From: Pseudomonas sp. SCB32
Lineage (GTDB): Bacteria; Pseudomonadota; Gammaproteobacteria; Pseudomonadales; Pseudomonadaceae
NCBI RefSeq assembly: GCF_009189165.1
Contig: NZ_CP045118.1
Location: 930,001-994,000, forward strand
Length of the DNA stretch: 64,000 nt
Direction of reading: 5' to 3'
Shown here: piece after piece, positions 55,845-64,000 of the stretch
Position numbering within the stretch: the stretch's first letter is position 1
Layout of the letters: each line of letters begins with the position of its first letter
Notes under the pieces: model-generated
The model's input: the letters and a program-made list of their open reading frames with translations, nothing else
Database searches by the model: none
What the model was told of the DNA's origin: nothing
Position numbers and translations under genes: made by a program

Positions 55845-56069
55845 TCAGCGCAGTGCGCGGGCGTAGCAGAACAGGAACAGGTTGCGCACCAGCTCCTTGA
55901 GCACTCCCGGCTCGCTGGTGGACAGCTCCGACAGCTCCAGTCCGCCCTGTTCGCGCAGCTCGTCCAGGGCCTCTTCTTCAAGTACCGCACAGACTTCCCC
56001 GGTGTCCCGGTGCAGGATGCGCAGATAAGGATGCGGGCGATCCAGCCAGGCGTCGATCAAGTAGGTCAT
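55845..56069 (-). CDS. Small iron-responsive hypothetical protein
   Basis: 74 residues from the ATG at 56069, which has GGAGGA seven bases upstream. Starts MTYLIDAWLDRPHPYLRILH; an acidic, helical protein without known motif. A near-consensus Fur box lies 25 bases before the start, so it should be induced on iron starvation. Corresponds to PA4570, which I recall as iron-regulated. Confidence 0.85.
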   Translation of the reverse strand: MTYLIDAWLDRPHPYLRILHRDTGEVCAVLEEEALDELREQGGLELSELSTSEPGVLKELVRNLFLFCYARALR

Positions 56070-56093
56070 GGCAGTTCCTCCGTGCAAAATGTC

Positions 56094-56122
56094 TATTGAG
56101 AATAATTCTTATTATCTCAATA
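56094..56122. promoter_or_regulatory. Fur box
   Basis: Symmetric AT-rich site TATTGAG...CTCAATA enclosing GAGAATAATTCTTATTATC (56098-56116), close to the Fur consensus GATAATGATAATCATTATC. The outer arms extend the palindrome to 29 bases. Confidence 0.88.
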
Positions 56123-56190
56123 GCAAGTCTTTATCGCGGATTTTCTTGCGCAGGGGATGAACTGTTGCTTCCGGTCAACGGACGAGCATT

Positions 56191-56223
56191 AAAAAGCCCG
56201 CCGCAGCGAACCGGGGCGGGCTT
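56191..56223 (-). terminator. Terminator of ispB
   Basis: AAGCCCGCC/GGCGGGCTT stem with an A-tract on the plus strand, giving a U-tract for the minus-strand ispB transcript. Confidence 0.8.
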
Positions 56224-56240
56224 CTTCGAGTGGTGCTGGA

Positions 56241-57209
56241 TCAGTGCGTGCGGGCGACGGCGAACTCGGCCAGTTCGGCCAGCGCGGTGCGGTATTCGTT
56301 GTCCGGCAGCGCCTTCAGGCAATCGATGGCGCGAGCGGCGTACTCACGGGCCAGGTTGGCGGTGTAGTCCAGGGCGCCTGCGGCTTCCACCGCGGCGCGG
56401 ATGCCTTCCAGGTCCTGGCTGCCGCCCTGCTGGATAGCCTTGCGCACCAGGCTGGCCTGTTCCGGCGTGCCTTCGCGCATGGTGAAGATCAGCGGCAGGG
56501 TGGGCTTGCCTTCGGCGAGGTCATCGCCGACGTTCTTGCCCAGGGTGGTGGCGTCGCCGCGGTAGTCGAGCAGGTCGTCCACCAGCTGGAAGGCGATGCC
56601 CAGGGCGTCGCCGAACAGGCGCAGCGCCTCGGATTGTTCTGCCGGAGCCTCGGCCAGCGCGGCGGCGCTGTGGGTGGAGGCCTCGAAGAGCATCGCGGTC
56701 TTGCCGCGGATGACTTCCATGTAGGTTTCTTCGGTGGTGCTGGCGTCGCGGACCTTGGACAGCTGCAGCACTTCGCCTTCGGCGATCACCCGGGTGGCCT
56801 GGGAGATGATACGCATCACCGGCATGGAGCCCAGTTCGACCATCATTTCGAAGGAGCGCGCATAAAGGAAGTCGCCCACCAGAACGCTCGGCGCGTTGCC
56901 CCACTGGGCGTTGGCGGTGGCGCGGCCCCGGCGCAGGCCGGAGGCGTCGACCACGTCGTCGTGCAGCAGGGTGGAGGTGTGCAGGAATTCGATGGTAGCG
57001 GCCAGCAGCTTCAGGTCATCGTCCGAATAGCCCAGGGCCTTGCCGGAGAGGAGCACCAGCAGCGGGCGCAAGCGCTTGCCACCGGCGGAGATGATGTAGT
57101 CGCCGATCTTTTCCACCAGGGGAACGCGGGAAGTGAGTTGGCGACGGATGATTCCGTCGACGGCGGTGAAGTCGTCCGCCACCACGCGATAGAAAGCCTG
57201 GGGTTGCAT
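56241..57209 (-). CDS. ispB: Octaprenyl (polyprenyl) diphosphate synthase
   Basis: 322 residues starting MQPQAFYRVVADDFTAVDGI. First aspartate-rich motif LLHDDVVDAS and second QLVDDLLDYRGD, with the RRGRATAN region, as in long-chain trans-prenyl synthases. Makes the ubiquinone side chain. The gene is divergent from rplU-rpmA, the usual order in Gammaproteobacteria. Start at 57209 coincides with the family N-terminus; the upstream in-frame extension covers the ribosomal promoter. Confidence 0.95.
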   Translation of the reverse strand: MQPQAFYRVVADDFTAVDGIIRRQLTSRVPLVEKIGDYIISAGGKRLRPLLVLLSGKALGYSDDDLKLLAATIEFLHTSTLLHDDVVDASGLRRGRATANAQWGNAPSVLVGDFLYARSFEMMVELGSMPVMRIISQATRVIAEGEVLQLSKVRDASTTEETYMEVIRGKTAMLFEASTHSAAALAEAPAEQSEALRLFGDALGIAFQLVDDLLDYRGDATTLGKNVGDDLAEGKPTLPLIFTMREGTPEQASLVRKAIQQGGSQDLEGIRAAVEAAGALDYTANLAREYAARAIDCLKALPDNEYRTALAELAEFAVARTH

Positions 57210-57287
57210 CAAAGACAGCGCTCCTCGTAGATTGCGCGGCATGCTAGGTGCCGGGGGTAGGGCTGTCAAGGCAAGCCCCCGGAAGGC

Positions 57288-57316
57288 TTGATCAGGGACA
57301 TGGGTTTGCGTACAAT
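57288..57316 (+). promoter_or_regulatory. Sigma-70 promoter of rplU-rpmA
   Basis: TTGATC (57288-57293), 17-base spacer, TACAAT (57311-57316); good matches to -35 and -10. Leaves a leader of about 130 bases before rplU. Confidence 0.75.
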
Positions 57317-57450
57317 CGCGGCCCCGAACTTCCCTGGCATATCCTGCCTTACGCAATTGCACGGGCGTCCTATCCGGCCCCATGCAGCCATGCCGACCGA
57401 TTCCTCTTTTTATAAAGCGTCGGGTGAGCAGGTCTAACGGAGACATCCAG

Positions 57451-57762
57451 ATGTACGCAGTAATTGTTACTGGTGGCAAGCAATACAAAGTCACCGAAGG
57501 CGAATTCCTCAAGGTCGAGAAACTCGACGTTGCCACCGGCGAAGCGATCAACCTGGATCGCGTTCTGCTGGTTGCCAATGGCGATGACGTCAAGATCGGC
57601 CTGCCGGTGGTAGAAGGCGCGAAAGTGACCGCTGAAGTGGTTTCCCACGGTCGTCACGACAAAGTGCGCATCATCAAGTTCCGCCGCCGTAAGCACCACA
57701 TGAAGCGTCAGGGCCACCGCCAGTGGTTCACTGAAATCAAAATCACCGGCATCCAGGCCTAA
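57451..57762 (+). CDS. rplU: 50S ribosomal protein L21
   Basis: 103 residues starting [20 protein letters not shown], full L21 with the basic [16 protein letters not shown] segment that contacts 23S rRNA. First gene of the rplU-rpmA unit, 24 bases before rpmA. Confidence 0.98.
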   Translation: MYAVIVTGGKQYKVTEGEFLKVEKLDVATGEAINLDRVLLVANGDDVKIGLPVVEGAKVTAEVVSHGRHDKVRIIKFRRRKHHMKRQGHRQWFTEIKITGIQA

Positions 57763-57786
57763 TTCCTTTTTTAGGAGAAATGACTC

Positions 57787-58044
57787 ATGGCACACAAAAA
57801 AGCTGGCGGTAGTACCCGCAACGGCCGCGATTCCGAAAGTAAACGCCTTGGCGTGAAGCTGTTCGGCAGCCAGGCTGTTAAAGCAGGCAACATCATCGTG
57901 CGTCAGCGCGGCACCCAGTTCCACGCTGGCTACGGCGTTGGCATGGGCAAGGATCACACCCTGTTCGCTAAAGTCGACGGCGTGATCAAGTTCGAAGTGA
58001 AAGGCGCCTTTGGCCGTCGCTACGTAAGCGTCGTCGCTGCCTAA
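57787..58044 (+). CDS. rpmA: 50S ribosomal protein L27
   Basis: 85 residues starting [20 protein letters not shown], whose N-terminal tail reaches the peptidyl-transferase centre. TTTTTTAGGAGAA before the ATG gives a strong ribosome-binding site. Terminator follows. Confidence 0.98.
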   Translation: MAHKKAGGSTRNGRDSESKRLGVKLFGSQAVKAGNIIVRQRGTQFHAGYGVGMGKDHTLFAKVDGVIKFEVKGAFGRRYVSVVAA

Positions 58045-58057
58045 GCGAGCCCTCACT

Positions 58058-59424
<1,367 letters not shown>

Positions 59425-59473
59425 TCGGAGTGGCGCCCGCTGCTCTCCGAATAAAACGTGTGAAGCCTGGCTT

Positions 59474-59620
59474 CTAGGGCCTGTTCAAGGTCTCGCCGAG
59501 CGCAACTCAGGCAAGGCAAAAGCAGGCGAGAAAGCGCAGTTTACGAGTGGTAAATGAGCATTTTGAGCCTGCTTTTAACGCAGCATGAGTAAGCGCAGGC
59601 AGACATTGGACAGGTTCTAG
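59474..59620 (-). repeat. Dispersed intergenic element, copy 3
   Basis: 147 bp with 20-base terminal inverted repeats (CTAGGGCCTGTTCAAGGTCT and AGACATTGGACAGGTTCTAG, four mismatches). Read on the minus strand, the core CTGCGTTAAAAGCAGGCTC...ATGCTCATTTAC...CTCGCCTG...GCCTTG matches copies 1 and 2. It ends ten bases before proB. Confidence 0.85.
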
Positions 59621-59630
59621 GGTTGTGGGT

Positions 59631-60749
59631 ATGCGTGAGAAGGTGACTGGCGCCAAGCGCTGGGTAGTCAAGATTGGCAGTGCGTTGCTGACCGCCGATG
59701 GTCGCGGTCTGGATCGCGATGCCATGGCGGTATGGGTCGAGCAGATGGTCGCGCTGCATTGCGCGGGCGTGGAGCTGGTACTGGTGTCTTCGGGTGCCGT
59801 TGCCGCGGGCATGAGCCGCCTGGGTTGGGTTTCCCGACCTAGCGACATGCACGAGCTGCAGGCTGCCGCCGCAGTGGGGCAGATGGGCCTGGTGCAGGCC
59901 TGGGAGTCCAGCTTTGGCGTGCACAGTCTGCAGACTGCCCAGGTGCTGTTGACCCATGATGACCTCTCGGACCGCAAGCGTTACCTGAACGGGCGCAATA
60001 CCCTGCGCACGCTGGTTGATCTCGGTGTGATCCCGGTGATCAACGAGAACGACACCGTTGTCACCGACGAGATCCGCTTCGGTGACAACGACACCCTGGC
60101 GGCGCTGGTGGCCAACCTGGTCGAGGCCGACCTGCTGGTGATCCTTACCGACCGTGACGGCATGTTCGATGCCGATCCACGCAACAATCCCGATGCCCAG
60201 CTGATTTTCGAGGCCCGTGCCGATGATACGGCCCTGGACGCAGTGGCTGGTGGTACCGGCGGTGCGCTGGGGCGTGGCGGCATGCAGACCAAGCTGCGCG
60301 CGGCGCGACTGGCGGCGCGCTCCGGCGCGCACACAGTGATCGTTGGTGGGCGTATCGAGCGCGTGCTGGACCGTCTGCGTGCGGGCGAGCGCCTGGGCAC
60401 ACTGTTGACTCCGGAGCAGAGCCGCAAGGCGGCGCGCAAGCAATGGCTGGCCGGTCATCTGCAGATGCGCGGCACCCTGGTGCTGGACGACGGTGCGGTA
60501 AAGGCGGTGGCTCAGGATCACAAGAGCTTGCTGCCGGTCGGCGTGAAGGCCGTGCAGGGCAGTTTCCGTCGCGGTGAAATGGTCGTCTGCGTGGATCAGC
60601 AGGGGCGCGAAATCGCTCGCGGGCTGGCCAACTACAGTGCCCTTGAGGCGCAGAAGATCATTGGTCAGCCGACCGATGCCATCGAAAGCCTGCTCGGCTA
60701 TGTGGATGGTCCGGAGTTGGTCCATCGCGACAACCTGGTGCTCGTCTGA
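59631..60749 (+). CDS. proB: Glutamate 5-kinase
   Basis: 372 residues from the ATG at 59631; a GTG two codons earlier is possible. An amino-acid kinase domain ([56 protein letters not shown]) and a C-terminal PUA domain (about 275-372). Catalyses the first step of proline synthesis, normally feedback-inhibited by proline. The promoter must lie in or before the repeat element that directly precedes it. Confidence 0.96.
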   Translation: MREKVTGAKRWVVKIGSALLTADGRGLDRDAMAVWVEQMVALHCAGVELVLVSSGAVAAGMSRLGWVSRPSDMHELQAAAAVGQMGLVQAWESSFGVHSLQTAQVLLTHDDLSDRKRYLNGRNTLRTLVDLGVIPVINENDTVVTDEIRFGDNDTLAALVANLVEADLLVILTDRDGMFDADPRNNPDAQLIFEARADDTALDAVAGGTGGALGRGGMQTKLRAARLAARSGAHTVIVGGRIERVLDRLRAGERLGTLLTPEQSRKAARKQWLAGHLQMRGTLVLDDGAVKAVAQDHKSLLPVGVKAVQGSFRRGEMVVCVDQQGREIARGLANYSALEAQKIIGQPTDAIESLLGYVDGPELVHRDNLVLV

Positions 60750-60759
60750 GGGGGTGTTC

Positions 60760-61215
60760 ATGCGCAAGGGATTGATGGCGGCGCTGATGCTGCTGCCGAT
60801 GCTGGCGAGCGCCGAGGAGATTGGCGAGGTTTCCACGGTCTTCAAGTGGGTCGGTCCGAACGACAAGATTGTCGTCGAGGCGTTTGACGATCCGAAGGTG
60901 GAAGGCGTCAGCTGCTATCTGTCCCGTGCCAAGACCGGTGGTGTGAAGGGTGGGCTGGGGTTGGCGGAGGATCGCGCCGAGGCGTCGATCTCCTGTCGCC
61001 AGGTCGGGCCAATTCGCTTCGTCGGTGGGCTCAAGGATGGCGAGGTGGTGTTTCAGCAGCGTACCTCGCTGGTGTTCAAAACCATGCAGGTGGTGCGCTT
61101 CTTTGACAAGAAACGCAACGCGCTGGTCTATCTGGTCTACAGCGACCGGGTGATCGAAGGCAGTCCGCAGAATGCGGTGACGGCGATTCCGATCATGCCG
61201 TGGCCGACGAAGTAA
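60760..61215 (+). CDS. CreA-family secreted protein
   Basis: 151 residues. Signal peptide [20 protein letters not shown], then the CreA domain: [35 protein letters not shown] and [28 protein letters not shown]. Periplasmic protein of unknown function. Begins ten bases after the proB stop, so likely co-transcribed. Confidence 0.88.
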   Translation: MRKGLMAALMLLPMLASAEEIGEVSTVFKWVGPNDKIVVEAFDDPKVEGVSCYLSRAKTGGVKGGLGLAEDRAEASISCRQVGPIRFVGGLKDGEVVFQQRTSLVFKTMQVVRFFDKKRNALVYLVYSDRVIEGSPQNAVTAIPIMPWPTK

Positions 61216-61315
61216 GCGAGAAGGTTGTGAGAGGGGTGGGTGACCGCCCTTTCTTTTTGCCTGGAGAAAGCGGGTGCTGTGGATAGCTCCCGCAAATGCT
61301 GAATCGCAGGCAATA

Positions 61316-61341
61316 AAAAACCGGCCCTGGGGCCGGTTTTT
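61316..61341. terminator. Bidirectional terminator between the CreA-like gene and rpsT
   Basis: AAAAACCGGCC/GGCCGGTTTTT, 11-base stem with a CTGG loop and tracts on both sides; serves both convergent genes. Confidence 0.9.
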
Positions 61342-61355
61342 CAAGAACGGAACGC

Positions 61356-61625
61356 TTACGCGGTGGCCAGGGCCTTCACGTGGGCGTTCAGGCGGCTCTT
61401 GTGACGAGCGGCCTTGTTCTTGTGGATGATGCCTTTGTCAGCCATACGGTCGATAACCGGTACAGCAGCAACCAGAGCGGCCTGGGCCTTCGGCAGGTCC
61501 TTGGCGTCGACTGCTTTGACTACGTTCTTGATATAGGTACGAACCATGGAACGCAGGCTGGCGTTGTGGCTGCGACGCTTCTCAGCCTGTTTGGCGCGTT
61601 TTTTGGCGGAAGGTGTGTTGGCCAC
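61356..61625 (-). CDS. rpsT: 30S ribosomal protein S20
   Basis: 89 residues starting [17 protein letters not shown] after a GTG start at 61625. Lys/Arg/Ala-rich helical protein binding 16S rRNA early in assembly. The non-ATG start parallels the TTG start of E. coli rpsT, where it matters for autoregulation. GAGG lies about nine bases upstream. Confidence 0.97.
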   Translation of the reverse strand: MANTPSAKKRAKQAEKRRSHNASLRSMVRTYIKNVVKAVDAKDLPKAQAALVAAVPVIDRMADKGIIHKNKAARHKSRLNAHVKALATA

Positions 61626-61678
61626 CGTCGAGCTCCTCGAAAAAAACTTGGGATGTTGCGAATAAATTAAGGCCGCGA

Positions 61679-61708
61679 ATAATGCCGTTGCATCAGGACC
61701 TTGTCAAG
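61679..61708 (-). promoter_or_regulatory. Sigma-70 promoter of rpsT
   Basis: Minus-strand TTGACA (61703-61708), 18-base spacer, CATTAT (61679-61684). Confidence 0.65.
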
Positions 61709-61878
61709 GGTATGGGCAGCCTCCGACGAGTGGCGCGATGGGGACGCGCTGTCCGCCGGATGGGGTGATTTATTCGCCCCGCGGCCCTACACTGCTGCGC
61801 TTCGCCTGGCGGCTGAGCAATCGCTCTGGGCCAGTGCCGCGCCCGGCAGGGGCGGCCATTCTATCAGTTTCGGACGCT

Positions 61879-63417
61879 ATGAACCTACTCAAGTCGCTGG
61901 CCGCGGTCAGCTCGATGACCATGATCTCGCGGGTGCTCGGCTTCGTGCGCGATACCATCGTCGCGCGCATGTTCGGCGCCGGCATGGCCACCGACGCATT
62001 CTTCGTTGCCTTCAAGCTGCCCAACCTGCTGCGCCGCATCTTCGCCGAGGGGGCATTTTCCCAGGCCTTCGTACCGATCCTGGCCGAGTACAAGACCCAG
62101 CAAGGAGAGGAGGCGACCCGCACCTTCATCGCCTATGTGTCGGGCCTGTTGACGCTGATCCTGGCGCTGGTTACCGCGCTGGGTATCCTCGCCGCGCCCT
62201 GGGTGATCTGGGTGACGGCCCCGGGTTTCGTTGATTCGCCGGAGAAATTCCAGCTCACCAGCAGTCTGCTGCGGGTGACCTTCCCTTATATCCTGTTGAT
62301 CTCGCTGGCCTCGCTGGCGGGGGCGATCCTCAACACCTGGAACCGCTTCTCGGTGCCGGCCTTCGTGCCGACCCTGCTGAACGTCAGCATGATTCTCTTC
62401 GCGCTGTTCCTCACGCCGTACTTCGACCCGCCGATCATGGCGCTGGGCTGGGCAGTGCTGGCCGGCGGCCTGGCGCAGCTGCTCTACCAGCTGCCGCACC
62501 TGAAGAAGATCGGCATGCTGGTACTTCCGCGCGTCAACCTGCGCGACTCGGGCGTCTGGCGCGTGCTCAAGCAGATGGGGCCGGCGATCCTCGGGGTGTC
62601 CGTCAGCCAGATTTCGCTGATCATCAACACCATCTTCGCGTCCTTCCTGGTGGCGGGTTCGGTGTCCTGGATGTACTACGCCGATCGCCTGATGGAGCTG
62701 CCGTCGGGTGTGCTGGGTGTGGCGCTGGGTACCATCCTGCTGCCGTCGTTGGCCAAGACCTACGCCAATGATGATCGCCACGAGTATTCGCGGCTGATGG
62801 ACTGGGGGCTGCGCCTGTGCTTCCTGCTGGTGCTGCCCTGTTCCCTGGCGCTGGCGGTGATCGCCGAGCCGCTGACCGTCGCGCTGTTCCAGTACGGCAA
62901 GTTCAGCGCCCATGACGCACTGATGACCCAGCGCGCGCTGATCGCTTACGCCGTCGGCCTGCTCGGTATCATCCTGGTGAAGGTGCTGGCGCCGGGCTTC
63001 TATGCGCGGCAGAACATCAAGACGCCGGTGAAGATCGCGCTGTTCACCCTGGTTTCCACCCAGCTGATGAACCTGGTGTTCATCGGCCCGCTCAAGCATG
63101 CCGGGCTGGCCCTGGCGATCAGCCTGGCGGCCTGCTTGAATGCCGGCCTGCTGTACTGGCAGCTGCGCAAGCACCAGTTGTTCGACCCGCAGCCGGGCTG
63201 GGGCAAGTTCATCGCCAAATTGGTGGTATCTGTACTGGTGATGTGTGCCGTCCTGATCGGCATGATGTATGTCATGCCGGCCTGGGACGAGGGCGGTATG
63301 CCGATTCGCCTGGTGCGCCTGGGCGTGCTGGTGGTGGCCGGTGTGGTCGCCTATTTCGGTATGCTGGCGATCCTGGGCTTCCGCTTGCGGGACTTCTCCC
63401 GCCGCGCGGTGCTGTAA
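61879..63417 (+). CDS. murJ: Lipid II flippase MurJ
   Basis: 512 residues, 14 membrane helices, starting [20 protein letters not shown] and including [22 protein letters not shown], the conserved central-cavity segment with Arg. Flips lipid II to the periplasmic side for peptidoglycan synthesis. The 47 in-frame codons upstream of 61879 are not conserved in character. Next to rpsT and ribF, the standard order in Pseudomonas. Confidence 0.96.
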   Translation: MNLLKSLAAVSSMTMISRVLGFVRDTIVARMFGAGMATDAFFVAFKLPNLLRRIFAEGAFSQAFVPILAEYKTQQGEEATRTFIAYVSGLLTLILALVTALGILAAPWVIWVTAPGFVDSPEKFQLTSSLLRVTFPYILLISLASLAGAILNTWNRFSVPAFVPTLLNVSMILFALFLTPYFDPPIMALGWAVLAGGLAQLLYQLPHLKKIGMLVLPRVNLRDSGVWRVLKQMGPAILGVSVSQISLIINTIFASFLVAGSVSWMYYADRLMELPSGVLGVALGTILLPSLAKTYANDDRHEYSRLMDWGLRLCFLLVLPCSLALAVIAEPLTVALFQYGKFSAHDALMTQRALIAYAVGLLGIILVKVLAPGFYARQNIKTPVKIALFTLVSTQLMNLVFIGPLKHAGLALAISLAACLNAGLLYWQLRKHQLFDPQPGWGKFIAKLVVSVLVMCAVLIGMMYVMPAWDEGGMPIRLVRLGVLVVAGVVAYFGMLAILGFRLRDFSRRAVL

Positions 63418-63489
63418 CCTTCGCCGGGCAAAGCATTGCATCCGTTTGCGGCGACGGCATTTTGCCTGTCGCATGGCGGCGGGTGCGGG

Positions 63490-63495
63490 TATAAT
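63490..63495 (+). promoter_or_regulatory. Candidate -10 element for ribF
   Basis: TATAAT, perfect -10 hexamer, 29 bases upstream of the ribF ATG. No good -35 at standard spacing (TTGCCT at 63462 is too far). Confidence 0.5.
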
Positions 63496-63523
63496 CGACC
63501 ACTTTCTGAGCAATACGCGCGCT

Positions 63524-64000
63524 ATGCAGCTGCTTCGAGGCCTTCACAACCTGCGGCCCCTGTCCGGGGGCTGTGTCGCCACCATCGGTAATTTCGACGG
63601 CGTCCATCTCGGCCACCAGGCGATCCTGGGGCGTCTGCGCGAGCGTTCGCTGGAGCTGGGCGTGCCCAGCTGCGTGGTGATCTTCGAGCCGCAGCCGCGC
63701 GAGTACTTCGCGCCGGATGCCGCGCCGGTGCGTCTCACCCGTCTGCGCGAGAAACTCGAGCTGCTGCGCCAGTATGGCGTCGATTTCGTCCTCTGCCTGG
63801 CCTTCAACCGCCGTCTGCGCGAATTGTCGGCCGCCGAGTTCGTCCGCCAGGTATTGGTGGAAGGCCTGCAGGTCCGCCGTCTGGAAGTGGGTGATGATTT
63901 CCGCTTCGGCTGCGACCGTTCCGGCGACTTCGCCTTCCTGGTCAACGCCAGCGCGGAGCAGGGTTTCACCGTCGAAGCCGCGACCACCGTGGAGGTCGAC
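63524..64000 (+). CDS. ribF: Riboflavin kinase/FAD synthetase (partial, runs off right edge)
   Basis: First 159 residues. The N-terminal FAD synthetase (adenylyltransferase) domain shows GNFDGVHLGHQAIL (HxGH signature) and VGDDFRFGCDRSGD. Makes FMN and FAD from riboflavin; the kinase domain is beyond the window. The ribosome-binding site is not obvious before the ATG at 63524. Confidence 0.95.
   Translation, partial: MQLLRGLHNLRPLSGGCVATIGNFDGVHLGHQAILGRLRERSLELGVPSCVVIFEPQPREYFAPDAAPVRLTRLREKLELLRQYGVDFVLCLAFNRRLRELSAAEFVRQVLVEGLQVRRLEVGDDFRFGCDRSGDFAFLVNASAEQGFTVEAATTVEVD

Overview
The window is GC-rich, gene-dense chromosome from a Pseudomonas, most likely of the P. aeruginosa / nitroreducens / citronellolis side of the genus. 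The right part (about 35-64 kb: glyA, morA, ettA, gdhA, ccpR, rtcB, a DUF4105 protein, a DUF3015 protein, a DksA-like protein, a Lon-like protease, fklB, a small Fur-box gene, ispB, rplU-rpmA, obg, proB, a CreA-like gene, rpsT, murJ, ribF) follows from memory the order of the P. aeruginosa PAO1 PA4602-to-PA4561 segment, with gaps where PAO1 carries other genes. I see no rRNA, tRNA, CRISPR array, transposase, integrase or prophage gene. Both ends cut genes: an amino-acid ABC ATPase at the left and ribF at the right.

Layout. 0-3.4 kb: acidic amino-acid ABC transporter aatJ-aatQ-aatM-aatP (minus strand) behind a sigma-54 promoter with an IHF-like site and two AauR-type palindromes. 3.5-9.8 kb: ada; a membrane sensor kinase with a periplasmic substrate-binding-type domain; a receiver/HD-GYP c-di-GMP phosphodiesterase; a RIO-type kinase overlapping a nucleotidyltransferase-like gene. 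10-15 kb: an EamA exporter and a copper module (cueR, cueA, a secreted protein, copZ) with two CueR-type promoters. 15-22 kb: a TetR repressor divergent from a two-gene RND efflux pump, a Bcr/CflA-type MFS exporter and a 59-codon gene. 22-34.7 kb: AraC regulator, prpE-like synthetase, stand-alone receiver, YpfJ-type metalloprotease, phzF family gene, alaC, a DUF411 protein, small envelope genes, trmA, a purine permease and a SecD-like lipoprotein. 35-64 kb: the conserved block.

The intergenic DNA is rich in small repeats. There are three copies of a 120-250 bp element with terminal inverted repeats and a shared core. There are also REP-like 'GGAGCGAGCTTGCTCGC' hairpins, longer 'GTAGGGTGC...CACCCTAC' inverted repeats and a composite repeat present twice. 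Two genes appear to take their TAG stop codon from the first bases of such a repeat.

I found no clear new defence or mobile system. The points most worth following up are: the kinase/HD-GYP pair, in which the kinase seems to have lost its receiver and the neighbour carries one; the TIR repeat family; the DUF4105 protein with its H...NC (permuted NlpC/P60-like) signature and beta-barrel-like C-terminus; the regulatory architecture upstream of aatJ; a decayed lipoprotein gene; and a head-to-head pair of DnaA-box-like sequences. Functions are assigned from motifs and recalled family features; no database search was possible.
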